This document shows, in pieces, positions 1-11,189 of a stretch of DNA of 64,000 nt. The stretch covers positions 5,648,700 through 5,712,699 of the forward strand of contig OW388304.1 of NCBI GenBank assembly GCA_936450465.1, read 5' to 3'. A model generated the notes under the pieces. That model saw only the letters and a program-made list of their open reading frames with translations. It was not told the DNA's origin and made no database searches. How positions within the stretch are numbered: position 1 is the stretch's first letter; every line of letters starts with the position of its first letter. This DNA comes from Gibbula magus (Eukaryota > Mollusca > Gastropoda > Trochida > Trochidae). The position numbers were made by a program, and so were the translations under genes.

Positions 1-395
1 ACATACTATGGGAATGTGCAATCAGGTGTCAAACAGATGTAACACTAGAGCAGCTAGAATAACACACCGAGGAAAACAAATTACCTCGAATATTCCCCAG
101 GGAGAAAAACTGCTGTTCTTAACAAGAGAAGAGTCACGAGCTTGTTTATGAGTGTACTAAATGTTTAATTTCTAAATTAACTGTTTTTTTTCTGAGATAC
201 CTTCATTGCACAACATACATTTACTCAAAGTTGGCCATTGCCAATGCAAAGAAAGATGAAAGAGAATATATGTTACGATGTGCAGAATAGCTATATTCCC
301 CGGGCGGTGGTGGATAATTATTACGCTCTCGTGGTAGATATTGCAGTGTAGTATTTATATAGCAATATTAAATAAGTGTATTACCGCGACAAGAT

Positions 396-427
396 TGACG
401 TCACAATCGCGAGAAGTCGTGACGTCA
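396..427. promoter_or_regulatory. paired CRE-like palindromes
   Basis: TGACGTCA occurs at 396-403 and again at 420-427, both followed by CAAT, separated by a CG-containing spacer. This is the consensus CREB/ATF site. No gene start is recognised close by, so a promoter role is only a guess. Confidence 0.2.
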
Positions 428-1245
428 CAATTGGCGTACCGCCATCACAATGGTAGATCAAGCGTGGAAATCTTAGCTTCAGCACACTGTCAGCAAATTC
501 GCTTGGTTAATGTGGGCAAGAAAAGCACCGTGCCACAATCAAATGCATCTCATTTCTTTAAAATATTGAATTAATTCAAACCAACTGAGGGGTGACGTTT
601 CTTTTGTGCTTCAGTTTAGAATACTTAGGTTTCGCTTGTTGTATACCAGATCATTAACTCGTTTAATAAAAATGGTATTTAATGGAAGATCGTTTAGTAT
701 CCTCTATATATATCCGAAACTTGCCGAGAGAATTGCTGACGTCATGACATTGTGATCTCATTGTATATTTTTGCCATGGTAACACAGCATTGTGCAAAAT
801 CTACTGTCACAAAACAATCGATCGCACTCACGCGATGTCTCAATAATGTAAGGTAAAGTAAATGTGTGATGTTACTGAGTACGTTTTGATGTCACCTTGG
901 GGTATTTTTCATGAATTGCAATTGATTTTGAGTAATGCATCGTCGTTCATGTGGATACACTTTACACCATTTACATCGTCAATGGAGTTTATGCCCATAT
1001 ATATGGCTTTCGGTTATCATGTTATCTATATTTCGAAAGAACAAGAGCACATCAGATGCAATGCTCACTGCGAAATTAATTGCAGACGTTCTTCTCTGAA
1101 AACGTTTTTCGAAACGTTCACGAAACGTTCACGAAACAGGATATTAATGTCTTACTCGTGTAGAAGAGAAGAGGTCATACCTATATTTGTGTCAGGTGAG
1201 CCAATCAGTACACTATCCTAACTCCTGTAATAATATCGATCTCTT

Positions 1246-1307
1246 AATACGGTTCACGGGCGACAAAAACCATATACTAGATATTTTTGTTGCCCATGAA
1301 CCGTATT
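1246..1307. other. near-perfect 24-bp-arm hairpin
   Basis: The left arm begins AATACGGTTCACGGGCGAC and the right arm is its reverse complement with two differences (one C/A mismatch, one G.U wobble). The loop is about 14 nt. Size and pairing resemble a microRNA precursor, but a short fold-back transposon relic fits equally well. Confidence 0.45.
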
Positions 1308-1936
1308 GTTTGGGTCTAATGCTGCCTATGTCCTTTCAATATCATAATAAGGGTCAAACTGTGATCTTTGATATTTCGAGATTTTAAATTAACCCCATGT
1401 AACATTTACCAAAGGAACATATGTAACATAACTTTTTTTAAACAATAATTGTCATTACCACAGGTCATTTGTTTACATAATCATAACATTTTATAATAAC
1501 TGTCATTTACCACAACTCATTTGTTTATATTATCATAAAAGAGTGAGGTGGAAATCATTTGACAACATGATAAATTGCTGACATTGATTTGAATTTCAAC
1601 AAATGTTTGTTTGAAGCACACAATTGTCTGAATCATATCTTCAACCGTCAGATTTACATTTCATCAACGACTTCGGACACGGTGTTTTCAAATTTGATCT
1701 GAACATAAATATATAAAAATCGGAAACAAAATATATTTCCTGCAGACAAAAAAGCATATTTATCAGAGAAAACTTCCGCTGTTATACCTATTAATTGAGA
1801 AACCATTATTTGCTACATCTTGATATAAACAAATACATAGGCTTACATGAAGCCCTGCACTCCAAACAATTCTACTGTAGTCAGTAAATAAGACGTTGTT
1901 ATATCAAACTACATCGTTAGAGGCGTTACTGCCCCC

Positions 1937-3462
1937 GTGGTATAATCTAGTTGTTTAAGTGGTATACAGCTAGTTGTTTAAGTGATATACAACTTGTTGT
2001 TTAGGTGGTATACAGTTAGTTGTTTAGGTGGTATACAGCTAGTTGTTTAGGTGGTATACAGCTAGTTGTTTAGGTGGTATGCATCTAGTTGTTTAGGTGG
2101 TATACAGCTAGATGTTTAGGTGGTATACAGCTAGTTGTTTAGGTGATATACAACTTGTTGTTTAGGTAGTATACAGCTAGTTGTTTAGGTGGTATTCATC
2201 TAGTTGTTTAGGTAGTATACAGCTAGATGTTTAGTTTGTATACAGCTAGTTGTTTAGGTGGTATACAGCTAGTTGTTTAGGTGGTATACAGCTAGTTGTT
2301 TAGGTGGTATACAGCTAGTTGTTTAGGTGGTATACAGTTAGTTGTTTAGGTGGTATACAACTAGTTGTTTAGGTGGTATACAACTAGTTGTTTAGGTGGT
2401 ATACAGTTAGTTGTTTAGGTGGTATACAGCTAGTTGTTTAGGTGGTATACAGCTAGTTGTTTAGGTGGTATACATCTAGTTGTTTAGGTGGTATGCATCT
2501 AGTTGTTTAGGTGGTATACAACTAGTTATTTAGGTGGTATACAACTAGTTGTTTAGGTGGTATACAGCTAGTTGTTTAGGTGGTATACATCTAGTTGTTT
2601 AGGTGGTATGCATCTAGTTGTTTAGGTGGTATACAACTAGTTATTTAGGTGGTATACAGCTTGTTGTTTAGGTGGTATACAGCTAGCTGTTTAGGTGGTA
2701 TACAGCTAGTTGTTTAGGTGGTATACAGTTAGTTGTTTAGGTGGTATACAGCTTGTTGTTTAGGTGGTAAACAGCTAGTTGTTTAGGTGGTATACAGCTA
2801 GCTGTTTAGGTGGTATACAGCTAGTTGTTTAGGTGGTATACAGCTAGTTGTTTAGGTGGTATACAGCTTGTTGTTTAGGTGGTAAACAGCTAGTTGTTTA
2901 GGTGGTATAGAGATTGTTGTTTAGGTGGTATACAGTTAGTTGTTTAGGTGGTATACAGCTAGTTGTTTAGGTGGTATACAGCTAGTTGTTTAGGTGGTAT
3001 ACAGCTAGCTGTTTAGGTGGTATACAGCTTGTTGTTTAGGTGGTATACAGTTAGTTGTTTAGGTGGTATACAGTTAGTTGTTTAGGTGGTATACAGCTAG
3101 TTGTTTAGGTGGTATACAGCTAGCTGTTTAGGTGGTATACAGCTAGTTGTTTAGGTGGTATACATCTAGTTGTTTAGGTGGTATACAGCTAGTTGTTTAG
3201 GTGGTATACAGCTAGTTGTTTAGGTGGTATACAGCTAGCTGTTTAGGTGGTATACATCTAGTTGTTTAGGTGGTATACAGCTAGTTGTTTAGGTGGTATA
3301 CAGCTAGTTGTTTAGGTGGTATACAGCTAGCTGTTTAGGTGGTATACAGCTAGTTGTTTAGGTGGTATACAGCTAGTTGTTTAGGTGGTATACAGCTTGT
3401 TGTTTAAGGCGTATACAGCTAGTTGTTTAAGGCGTATACAGCTAGTTGTTTAGGTGGTAACA
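1937..3462 (+). repeat. 23-bp satellite array (about 66 copies)
   Basis: Head-to-tail units of 23 bp with core GTTTAGGTGGTATACAGC preceded by TAGTT. Variants alter CAGC to CATC, CAAC or CAGTT, and TAGTT to TAGCT or TTGTT. Variant units recur in blocks (for example the CATC/TGCATC pairs near 2460-2640), indicating higher-order amplification. Units near both ends are more degenerate (AAGTGGTATA at the left, AAGGCGTATA at the right), as expected for array edges. No spacers, so it is not CRISPR. Confidence 0.95.
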
Positions 3463-4339
3463 TCCGTTTTAATTACTTCCCAAACTATACAATTTCACGA
3501 TCTGAGAATTTGTCTAATGTTCAAACTAGATTGTCATGTTTTATCGAAACTTCTCAACACAACCTAGACGCCGAATATGCTGCATAACTCTTGTCTCCAT
3601 TACTGGCTGATTTAGGCCTTGCAGTATTTCCTTCAAATCTCTGTGCTTGGAAATCCGAGCCCACTATGCATTTCAGGTGCAGCAATCCACTATCTTGGCA
3701 CAACAAAGCGAGGGAAATACTGCAAGACATATATTTATTTAACTTTCACAACAATTGCATTTACTAAGTATATACTTATTTATGTATGAATCACATAGTT
3801 GTGAATGTGATTTTGTGAAATGAAACTTGTTTTTATCTGAAATAGCATTAAAGTAGAAAGATAAACGAACATGTCCAAAAGCATTTAAAACACCTGTGCT
3901 TCGAAGTGTCAGCCTTGTTATAAACGACGAAGTCAATTATTTATTTTTCTACAAACCTTTTTCCCAGGTGTGTTCTTCTTTTCAGCAAGTAATGGACATT
4001 GATGTTAACGTCTTTCAGTTGTTTACATATTCATTAACGTTGTTCACGTTATTTGTATATAGCTATTGATGCAATCGTAAAGAAAATAGTTGCTACATAA
4101 GCATTCTTCCGATCGTCTCTTCAGTCATTATAATGATTCTGATCTCCCAAGGGCATGTGGAAGTATGATGTGAACGAGTTCAACCTTCACTATCCACATG
4201 TTCTGCATGAGCAAGTTAAATCGAATCTTTTTCGTTCTCTTTGAGAGGCTGGATACATACAACGTGTTTTAAAACAACATGTACAGTTATATAGTATCGG
4301 GCAAACAAAATGAATTCAATTCCTTAATTTAATTTTTGA
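3463..4339. other. non-coding; segment also found near 46.3 kb
   Basis: No gene seen. About 3590-3720 (including GCATTTCAGGTGCA) resembles 46270-46370, the matching position 3' of gene 3, so this is a piece of the duplicated block. Confidence 0.5.
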
Positions 4340-5496
4340 CATATATTTATGAAAATTGGCACATATTGAGATAATCCGAGCAATATGCCAGGCCATATAT
4401 AAAGAAGAACTGTGCACCAAGTTCTTTCTTTAAAAGAGCAAAGCGACTACTGAGAAAGACAGACATCAAATTCCCCAAAGTACCGTCGCAAATCCCTAGC
4501 ACTGCTATAGTCAACAGCATACCACCTTGGAACTGGTCACCACCATCTATAGCGGAAACAATATCAGGCAACCTATCAAAGGCAGACAATCCAACAGCTC
4601 TTGCTCAAGCTTCTCTAGATTGGTGATAAACACCCTCTATCAAGGAAACAACTTGATATTTACAGATGGCTCTCTTTCCCAAGTGGAAGGAAGGGCAGGT
4701 GCAGGAATATACTTCCAAACAGACAAGAGAGAAATAATCATTCCTCTCGCACCTTCATCTATCCTTGAGGCAGAATTGGTTGCTATTCACCGAGCTGTTC
4801 AGGAGTTAAACGACACTGAACAAGTGCGAGATCAAAAGATCACCATCTTCACAGATTCGCTATCCTCCCTGCAAGCACTACAGTCCTACAAGCCGACACA
4901 GTATTACCATCTGTGCTCAGATATCACTCAAGGAATGCTGACATCTCAATCATGTATTCAACTACAGTGGATACCCAGTCATGTGGGAATTTGAGGCAAT
5001 GAAGAGGCAGACAGACTAGCCAACCTTGCAGAAATCAGTGGGCCAGTTGACAAAGATGTACCATCTCTACCTACTATCATCAACACCATCAAACGCAAAT
5101 GCAATGAAAAGTGGATGAAGCAGTGGCATGAGTCCGACAAAGGCAGAGAGTATCACAAGATCCAACCTCTAAGAAATTCGAGCAGGTATAAAACTCTCGC
5201 CAGGAAAGATCAGGTCCAATTGACAAGGCTGAGACTTTCCATGCCAATCTTATCTCCATTGCTTCAATTTAACAGTCACCCAAATGTGCACCATCTGCCA
5301 AGAAGGAGAAGAGACCATAGAGCACATCCTACTTAGATGTCCAGCTCTACAGCAGGCAAGGAACATTAACCAATCAGTCACTCTTGAGGACATATTCAAA
5401 AATCAAAACAACGAATGGGCCTCCATTACCAACATGATCAAGGAAAGAAGGGAAAGGATACATGCAAGGACTCTTACCGCCGGAGGCATAGCCTAA
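4340..5496 (+). pseudogene. dead LINE 3' fragment with RNase H domain
   Basis: This is the C-terminal end of a non-LTR retrotransposon polyprotein of the kind (I/Jockey-related clades) that carries RNase H after the reverse transcriptase. The RNase H core is visible: TDGS near 4662, the E of ILEAELVAIHRA, FTDSLSSLQAL near 4852, and WIPSHVGI..GNEEADRLA near 4968-5020. A Cys/His zinc-finger tail follows (CTICQEGEETIEHILLRC, from 5287). The copy is dead: there is a frame change near 4618 before TDGS, an in-frame TGA at 4993 right after SHVGI, and another frame change near 5280 before the zinc finger. No RT domain precedes it, so it is 5' truncated. A reverse-strand open frame over 4347-4589 is a shadow. 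Confidence 0.85.
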
Positions 5497-5639
5497 CACA
5501 AGTAAACAGTAACCAGAGATAATCTATTTACAAATTGTTTGAAATAGGACAATAACCAGTCAGACCACCGTTTCGCTTCAAAGGCTATTTTATCTGTCGA
5601 AACAAGGAAAAAATCAGATCGTCTTTGAGTTCCTTCTTT

Positions 5640-6682
5640 GAACCTTAGAGTAGTGATATCAGTTTGGTAGTGAACCTTAGAGTAGTGACTATCAGTTTGG
5701 TAGTTGGCCCTAGAGTAGTGACTATCAGTTTGGTAGTGAGCCTCAGAGTAGTTATCATCAGTTCGGTAGTGAGCCTCAGAGAAGTGACTATCAGTTTGGT
5801 AGTGAGCCTCAGAGTAGCGATATTAGTTTGGTAGTGATCCTCAGAGTAGGTATCATCAGTTCGGTAGTGAGCCTCAGAGTAGTGACTATCAGTTTGGTAG
5901 TGAGCCTTAGAGTAGCGATATTAGTTTGGTAGTGAGCCTCAGAGTAGTGACTATCACTTTGGTAGTAGAGATCTCAGAGAATTTCTTATCAGTTTCGTAG
6001 TGAGTAAAGTGAGTGAGTAGAGATCTCAGTATGGTAGTGAGCCTTAGAGTATTTCTTATCAGTTTCGTAGTGAGCCTCAGACTGGTGATTATCACTTTTG
6101 TAGTGAGCCTCAGGGTAGTGACCTCAGTTTGGTACTGAGCCTTAGAGTGGCGATATCAGTTTGGTAGTGAGCCTCAGAGTCGCGATATCACTTTTGTAGT
6201 GAGCCTAAGAGTCGCGATATCAGTTTGGTAGTGAGCCTTAGAGTGGCGATATCAGTTTGGTAGTGAGCCTCAGAGTCGCGATATCACTTTTGTAGTGAGC
6301 CTCAGAGTCGCGATATCAGTTTGGTAGTGAGCCTTAGAGTGGCGATATCACTTTGGTAGTGAGCCTTAGAGTGGCGATATCAGTTGGGAAGTGAGCCTTA
6401 GAGTGGCGATATCAGTTGGGTAGTGAGCCTAAGAGTAGTGACTATCAGTTTGGTAGTGAGCCTCAGAGCAGTGATATCAGTTAGGTAGTGAGCCTTAGAG
6501 TAGTGATATCAGTTAGGTATTGAGCCTTAGAGTAGTGATATCAGTTTGGTAGTGAGCCTAAGAGCAGTGATATCAGTTTCGTAGCGAGCCTAAGAGTAGT
6601 GATATCAGTTAGGTATTGAGCCTTAGAGTAGTGACTATCAGTTTGGTAGTGAGATTCAGGGTAGTGAGTATCAGTTCGGTTT
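5640..6682 (+). repeat. 32/33-bp satellite array (about 32 copies)
   Basis: Tandem units built on CAGTTTGGTAGTGAGCCT, then (T/C)AGAGTRG(T/C)GA and (C)TATC. Periods of 32 and 33 bp alternate depending on GATATC versus GACTATC. A short array of the same family lies at 43920-44200, and both arrays are followed by a matching single-copy segment (accattgttgtca), placing them at paralogous positions. Confidence 0.93.
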
Positions 6683-8941
6683 GTGCGTGGACATCCACTT
6701 AAATGAACAGTTTACAATTCTACGGACTCTTTTTCTTCAAACCATTGTTGTCATCTTCTGTGGGGACCCTATTATCATATTTCTTACAAAGAACCAGCGA
6801 ACCAAAGCTGAATATTTCACTCTGGTGTGATGGCTGGGAGATTGATCCCTTGTAGCTCCTTCATACTAGGGGTAGAACAAGCAAGCATGACATTAGAAAT
6901 ACAATTCCCTGGAAACTTGTAGTGCTTACCTAAATTATTTATTACATTCTCAAATTACTTGAGTTCATTCTTGTCAGAATATTGTCAAATTCTGTGTCCT
7001 TTTGAAATGAACGACGCGTTTCAAGGTGCATTCAAAATGCAACAATGTTGATCTGGGAATCTCCACTAAATGACTCAAAGGGAGAACTGAAGATCAAACA
7101 AGGGGTATTATATAACATCAGCAAATGTAAGACATGTAAGACAATGTTTCAGAAAATAAGTTGTTTGTTATGATTTAATAGACGTCTTGGGAAAAACGTG
7201 TCTGGTTGAATTCCTTTGAAATAATATATCACACGTTTCGGATATCAGTTTTTTAAAACCTTTGTATGTCTTGTTTGATTGGCATCGATTGACATTCTAA
7301 TGTCGTTGTCAAGCACCACTTAGACCACTTGCTTGACAACGACATTAGAACCTATGTCGAAACGTCGCTTTCAAAGAATAAAGAAGTTGTATATCCATAA
7401 AATCGTCTCTATTCTTCTTTGTATGTATGTTAAAGTTTAGTTTACGTACAAATTGAAATGTAGTGCGGTATACATTTTGTATATTCACCTGCTTTATGCA
7501 TTCTTAATATTCCAAAAGCATTATAATTAATCGTACAGCATTCTAACAACAGTCACATTCAGACATCATTTAGACTTTAATGGAAAACAGAATATGAGTC
7601 TTCGGGGATGAACCCAAGAATGAGAAATCCGGCACACCTTCCAGATGACTAAACATGCATATCAGATAGTTTGACTTCATGTTGACAGTAATGTATCAAG
7701 TTACGTTTTTATATAATTATTCACACCTACATGTAACACACCTGAAACGTGTTTAATGTACACTATTCCTTCTAATTCTATTGATTCATATTGATTTGTG
7801 TCTTTGACACACTCTTCTAGTCCATTGAAGTGAAACTTGCAGAGATCGCTGACGATGTGAAGACTGACATGGTTAAATCATTACCCAGTTGAATAGTTTT
7901 CCATCTCGACCGTGAAGATTTAAAGTAGGTTCATCCAGAAGCCTCTTTGTTCATTGTTAAAAGTTCAAAGCACAAACAACCGTAAATAATTGAGGCATAT
8001 TCAGCATAAGAACAGTATCGAACCCTTTCCTAGTGTGAAAGCTATGTAGGTGAGGAACAACATTTTGATTTCATCTTTTAAAATGTTTCCCAAACTTAGA
8101 GAGTGAATCAACACTGAATATTAACCATATGTGCTTTGTCTCTTTTCAAGTGATACGGATAGGCTATTATTATAGTGATTGTTGGACTCACTATACCTAA
8201 ATGAACTTTACATAACACTTTTACATAAATTCACCCTTTTGTTAATTTTACAAGATTTCAAGGTTTTGTAGGTTTATTGATGCGTTAATAGTTTTGTTCA
8301 ATTATTGAATATCGTTAACATATATCACGTTTAGCGAATGAAAGTTACGTTAATTCAGTGAATTAGTAATAGGAAGGATGATTTGATATCAGAGGACACT
8401 TTTTACGTTGGATTGGAGCCTCTATTGCATACATCCCTGGACTTTCTATATGAAATCGAAATTGTTGGCAGAATTGATACTCTAGCTATCTTTGGTTTTC
8501 AAAATAGTTTATTTATAAAGAACACATCTTCACACTTCTGATATCATCACCTTGGTATAATATTTATATTAAAATACATTTCATTAAAAAAAAACTAATG
8601 GAAAACTAAAAAAGGTATGGACAAGGAAAAACTTAAGCATATATAAATATAAATATCATGTAACATAAATCATTTGATAACATGAACGAAACAGTTAACA
8701 AGTTGCAAACTTATTTACAAAATGACAGGTCTGCACTGACACTGCCAACGAGTTAGTAGGCTGTGAGGACAATGTTGTGCATAGTAATGGTGACAGATTA
8801 GCTATCGCAATTATAACAGCATTTCATTCTAAGAAAGAAAATAAAGATATACAATATTAAAATATTTGAGAAAACAAAGTGAAATAGTTTGTATATGGAA
8901 GTGGAAATTTTGATTTAAAAGCAAAATATTGACCTGTAATA
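6683..8941. other. 3' flank of gene 1, duplicated intergenic block
   Basis: No gene recognised. Several stretches align with other intergenic positions: 6740-7000 with 44260-44480 and 23860-24000 (CTGGAAACTTG..AGTGCTT), 7570-7640 with 45230-45290, and 8190-8290 with 27310-27390. This is what remains of the duplication unit outside the genes. Confidence 0.6.
7295..7350. other. perfect 20-bp-arm hairpin
   Basis: Arms TTCTAATGTCGTTGTCAAGC and its exact reverse complement surround a 16-nt loop. It is followed by GTCGAAACGTCGC and an AATAAA. It may be the structured 3' end of a mobile element, or a microRNA-like hairpin. I found no coding sequence next to it. Confidence 0.5.
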
Positions 8942-9190
8942 TTAAAGGTGCTGTAGCACGTTGTTCTTTTTTGTAATAAAGTGCTATCACGAAAGTATAA
9001 ATAAGTGTTACCAATGGCTAAATATTCAAATAAGAATCAATAAAAAGAGTTTAAACGAATGCACATGGTTTGGTTCAGTCAATTTACCATTGAGCGGCCA
9101 TTTTAACGTGTTCATATCAAAATGGTCGCTCGAAGGCAGTTCAAGTGATCTGACTGATGTAGCGATACCTAAACACTCAGGGTAGATGTT
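8942..9190 (+). repeat. decayed relative of the TTAA-flanked MITE
   Basis: Starts TTAAAGGTGCTGTAGCACG, 2 mismatches from the start of the MITE at 29621, and contains GCGGCCATTTTAACGTGTTCA, similar to that MITE's centre. It sits at the position paralogous to the 29.6-kb copy: both lie between a TATGGAAGT segment and a GGTAAGGTGG-like segment. The right end is not recognisable. Confidence 0.35.
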
Positions 9191-9710
9191 TGATTATTAC
9201 ACTGTGATATAATGGTCAACCATCCTGCTGTCTGAACTCAACAAGAAGCATTCAGTAATTGGTAAGGTGGTAACGTTCCGAGCAACTCAATTCGCTTACT
9301 GACAAACATGTATACAGTGCTATGTTATGTTGTTTATGTTATAAATGGTCACAATCGGATCATTATTTCAAATGATATGCGACAAGACAGTCCGTATATC
9401 AAATATCAAATGTTCAAGCCAATTTCCCGACTCACGAAAATCATCGAAAACTCATCTTTTTCAAATCGTTAATTAATTCCAGCAATGTTGACAGCACCTA
9501 TGAATCGGCAGATTCGAACCGCAGAGTCAAACTACAGAAATAAAAACATATTTCAACACCTACATATCATGTACTACGGCATTTTGTCTCAAATCATCGC
9601 CATGCAGTGGCGATGCAGATCACTGTCAGCCATTATGACCTTGACATTCAGTTGACCCGGAGTGTCTCATATCCAGGTTCCAGGGCCTATAACGAGAACG
9701 ATCGCTGTTT

Positions 9711-9962
9711 CTAAGCGACACACGCCCCTGTAGAATAAACTGGATTTATCATGAAGCTCAACAGCCCGGCATATATCCTGCAGTCTCTGTAGCCGTTGTC
9801 TGTTAGTGGAGTAGATGGTGGATATTTGGCATAGATGGTAACTCCATGTTCCACAATCCACTTCTGTGTCAATCCTGTGTTCCGGTCAAGCAGGTATAAC
9901 GATCCCATAAACGGCATAAGGTGCTCTGGTGAACATGTGTCATGGTAGTTTTCTAGCTTCAA
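9711..9962 (-). CDS. unrecognised open frame, possible exon or relic
   Basis: An 83-codon frame with more balanced composition than its surroundings and residues such as TGLTQKWIVEHGVTIYAKYP. A second frame (9861-9667) overlaps it, so one may be a shadow. I do not recognise a family and see no clear partner exons. It could be a scrap of a mobile element. Confidence 0.2.
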   Translation of the reverse strand: MKLENYHDTCSPEHLMPFMGSLYLLDRNTGLTQKWIVEHGVTIYAKYPPSTPLTDNGYRDCRIYAGLLSFMINPVYSTGACVA

Positions 9963-10173
9963 GACGTTTTATCAATATTTCGATCAGCAGAATATATTCA
10001 TGATATCTAGTGTCCGACCGATTAATTGTCAAACGTTCGAGCATTGCACCTGCTGTATACTATTAGATCGTGTTACTCGTGAATTTCATGCAAGTTTTAA
10101 TGTTTCAGGCTTAGCTTTGCAAATGTCAGGCTTTGGTGCGTCAACATATTCATTTGTTATGGCATACAGCCCT

Positions 10174-10192
10174 CCCCCCCCCCCCCCCCCCC
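10174..10192 (+). repeat. poly-C tract
   Basis: An uninterrupted run of 19 C. The polyproline-encoding open frame across it is an artefact of the tract. Confidence 0.9.
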
Positions 10193-11139
10193 TGGTTTCC
10201 GCCGCATCAAACCCACGACTCTAGGTTTCAACGAAAGAAAGGGGCAGATAACTCTAAGTATTTGGCCTAAAAGAACATTGGACATTGAAAATGTCTCTCG
10301 TTTCTGTTGAGATGGAGTGTTGGGGTGAGATTATTGACCATTTAGAATAGTTACACATATTTAAGAGGGTGTGTATCTGTGTAAATAATTGTGTAAATTT
10401 TGTTTTTAACCGGTGAGAAGTTTGTATAAAATAGAATTAATTTCTTCATTAGAAAACAAAAATTCGAAATTTTATTTTTGCGTCATCGCATCATTTTTGT
10501 CAGCATGTAAAGACCAAAAACATTTATTATGTGCCTAACCTCATTTACTCACAAGTTTCATTGAGTAACATGTTGAATGATATTAACGATCACTAACCTG
10601 AACGTTTTGTTACGTTTCTTCTTTTTGATGTATTCAAATACCATTGTGTTGAGTCCAGAGGCCTTATTGACGACTGAGAGTTGCTTTCCCTTCTTAATTA
10701 GTAACTTTAAAAAACAAATCGAATTCAATATCATGCTACATAATAGTTATAAACATGTATTCAAGCCAAGAAAAAATAGTGAATTTGCAGCTGTTTGTTT
10801 AATTGATCGACTCTTTCTGTAGTCCTACATTGTATAATGATTATTCTAATCCCTTTTGATTTATGTTTATATTTATTATATTCATATTTATTGATAGTTT
10901 TAAAGGGACTTTTAAAGAATAGTGTTATTACTGAGACTGCAACTTTGTCGACATATGTCAGCGATCTAGGCTCGGATCAGTTTCATCTTTAATACAGAAG
11001 ACTACGATGTTAAGAACTTGTATGTTATAAACTAGGATACATCTACTTCTTACAATTGTTCAGCAATTAGACCAGTGTTATGGAGGTTTGATGTAAGGAT
11101 GTTTTTCAACACCATCCACAGAGTATGAAGATAGTGCCT
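10193..11139. other. 3' flank of gene 1
   Basis: AT-rich, no gene recognised. On the minus strand an ATTAAA (10988-10993) lies about 150 nt past the gene 1 stop and is a possible poly(A) signal. Confidence 0.35.
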
Positions 11140-11189
11140 CTAGCCACCACTGTCACATGAGGAAGTTTCTGCGGTGTTGTTCTCTGGAA
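11140..11189 (-). CDS. gene 1 exon 7: 16-residue tail and stop
   Basis: 50 bp after a tttcag acceptor, encoding IPENNTAETSSCDSGG then TAG. The same short exon closes genes 2 (30838) and 3 (46685), which confirms that it is real. The lone Cys could pair or form dimers (inference). Confidence 0.8.

Larger units (their letters stand above)
1..1936. other. non-coding flank, no gene recognised
   Basis: AT-rich sequence with only short open frames that have no recognisable domain or splice context. It contains two perfect TGACGTCA palindromes near 400-430, another TGACGTCA near 742, and a long-stemmed hairpin at 1246-1307, each listed separately. I see no exon homologous to the GON-family genes here. 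Confidence 0.5.

Noticed and set aside
1937..3462. CRISPR-like array
   Set aside because: Units are contiguous with no unique spacers, and the DNA is eukaryotic; it is a satellite.
4347..4589. Minus-strand frame over the LINE relic
   Set aside because: Shadow of the + strand RNase H/LINE sequence.
5907..6095. Repetitive protein (LRLTTKL-type, 11-residue period) on the minus strand, also at 43791-44075
   Set aside because: The 33-bp satellite period equals 11 codons, so open frames appear automatically; the 32-bp units break them.
7331..7365. Hammerhead ribozyme
   Set aside because: GAAAC-like segment present, but the CTGANGA core and a matching stem II are missing.
10000..10224. Proline-rich open frame
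   Set aside because: Produced by the poly-C tract; no other support.
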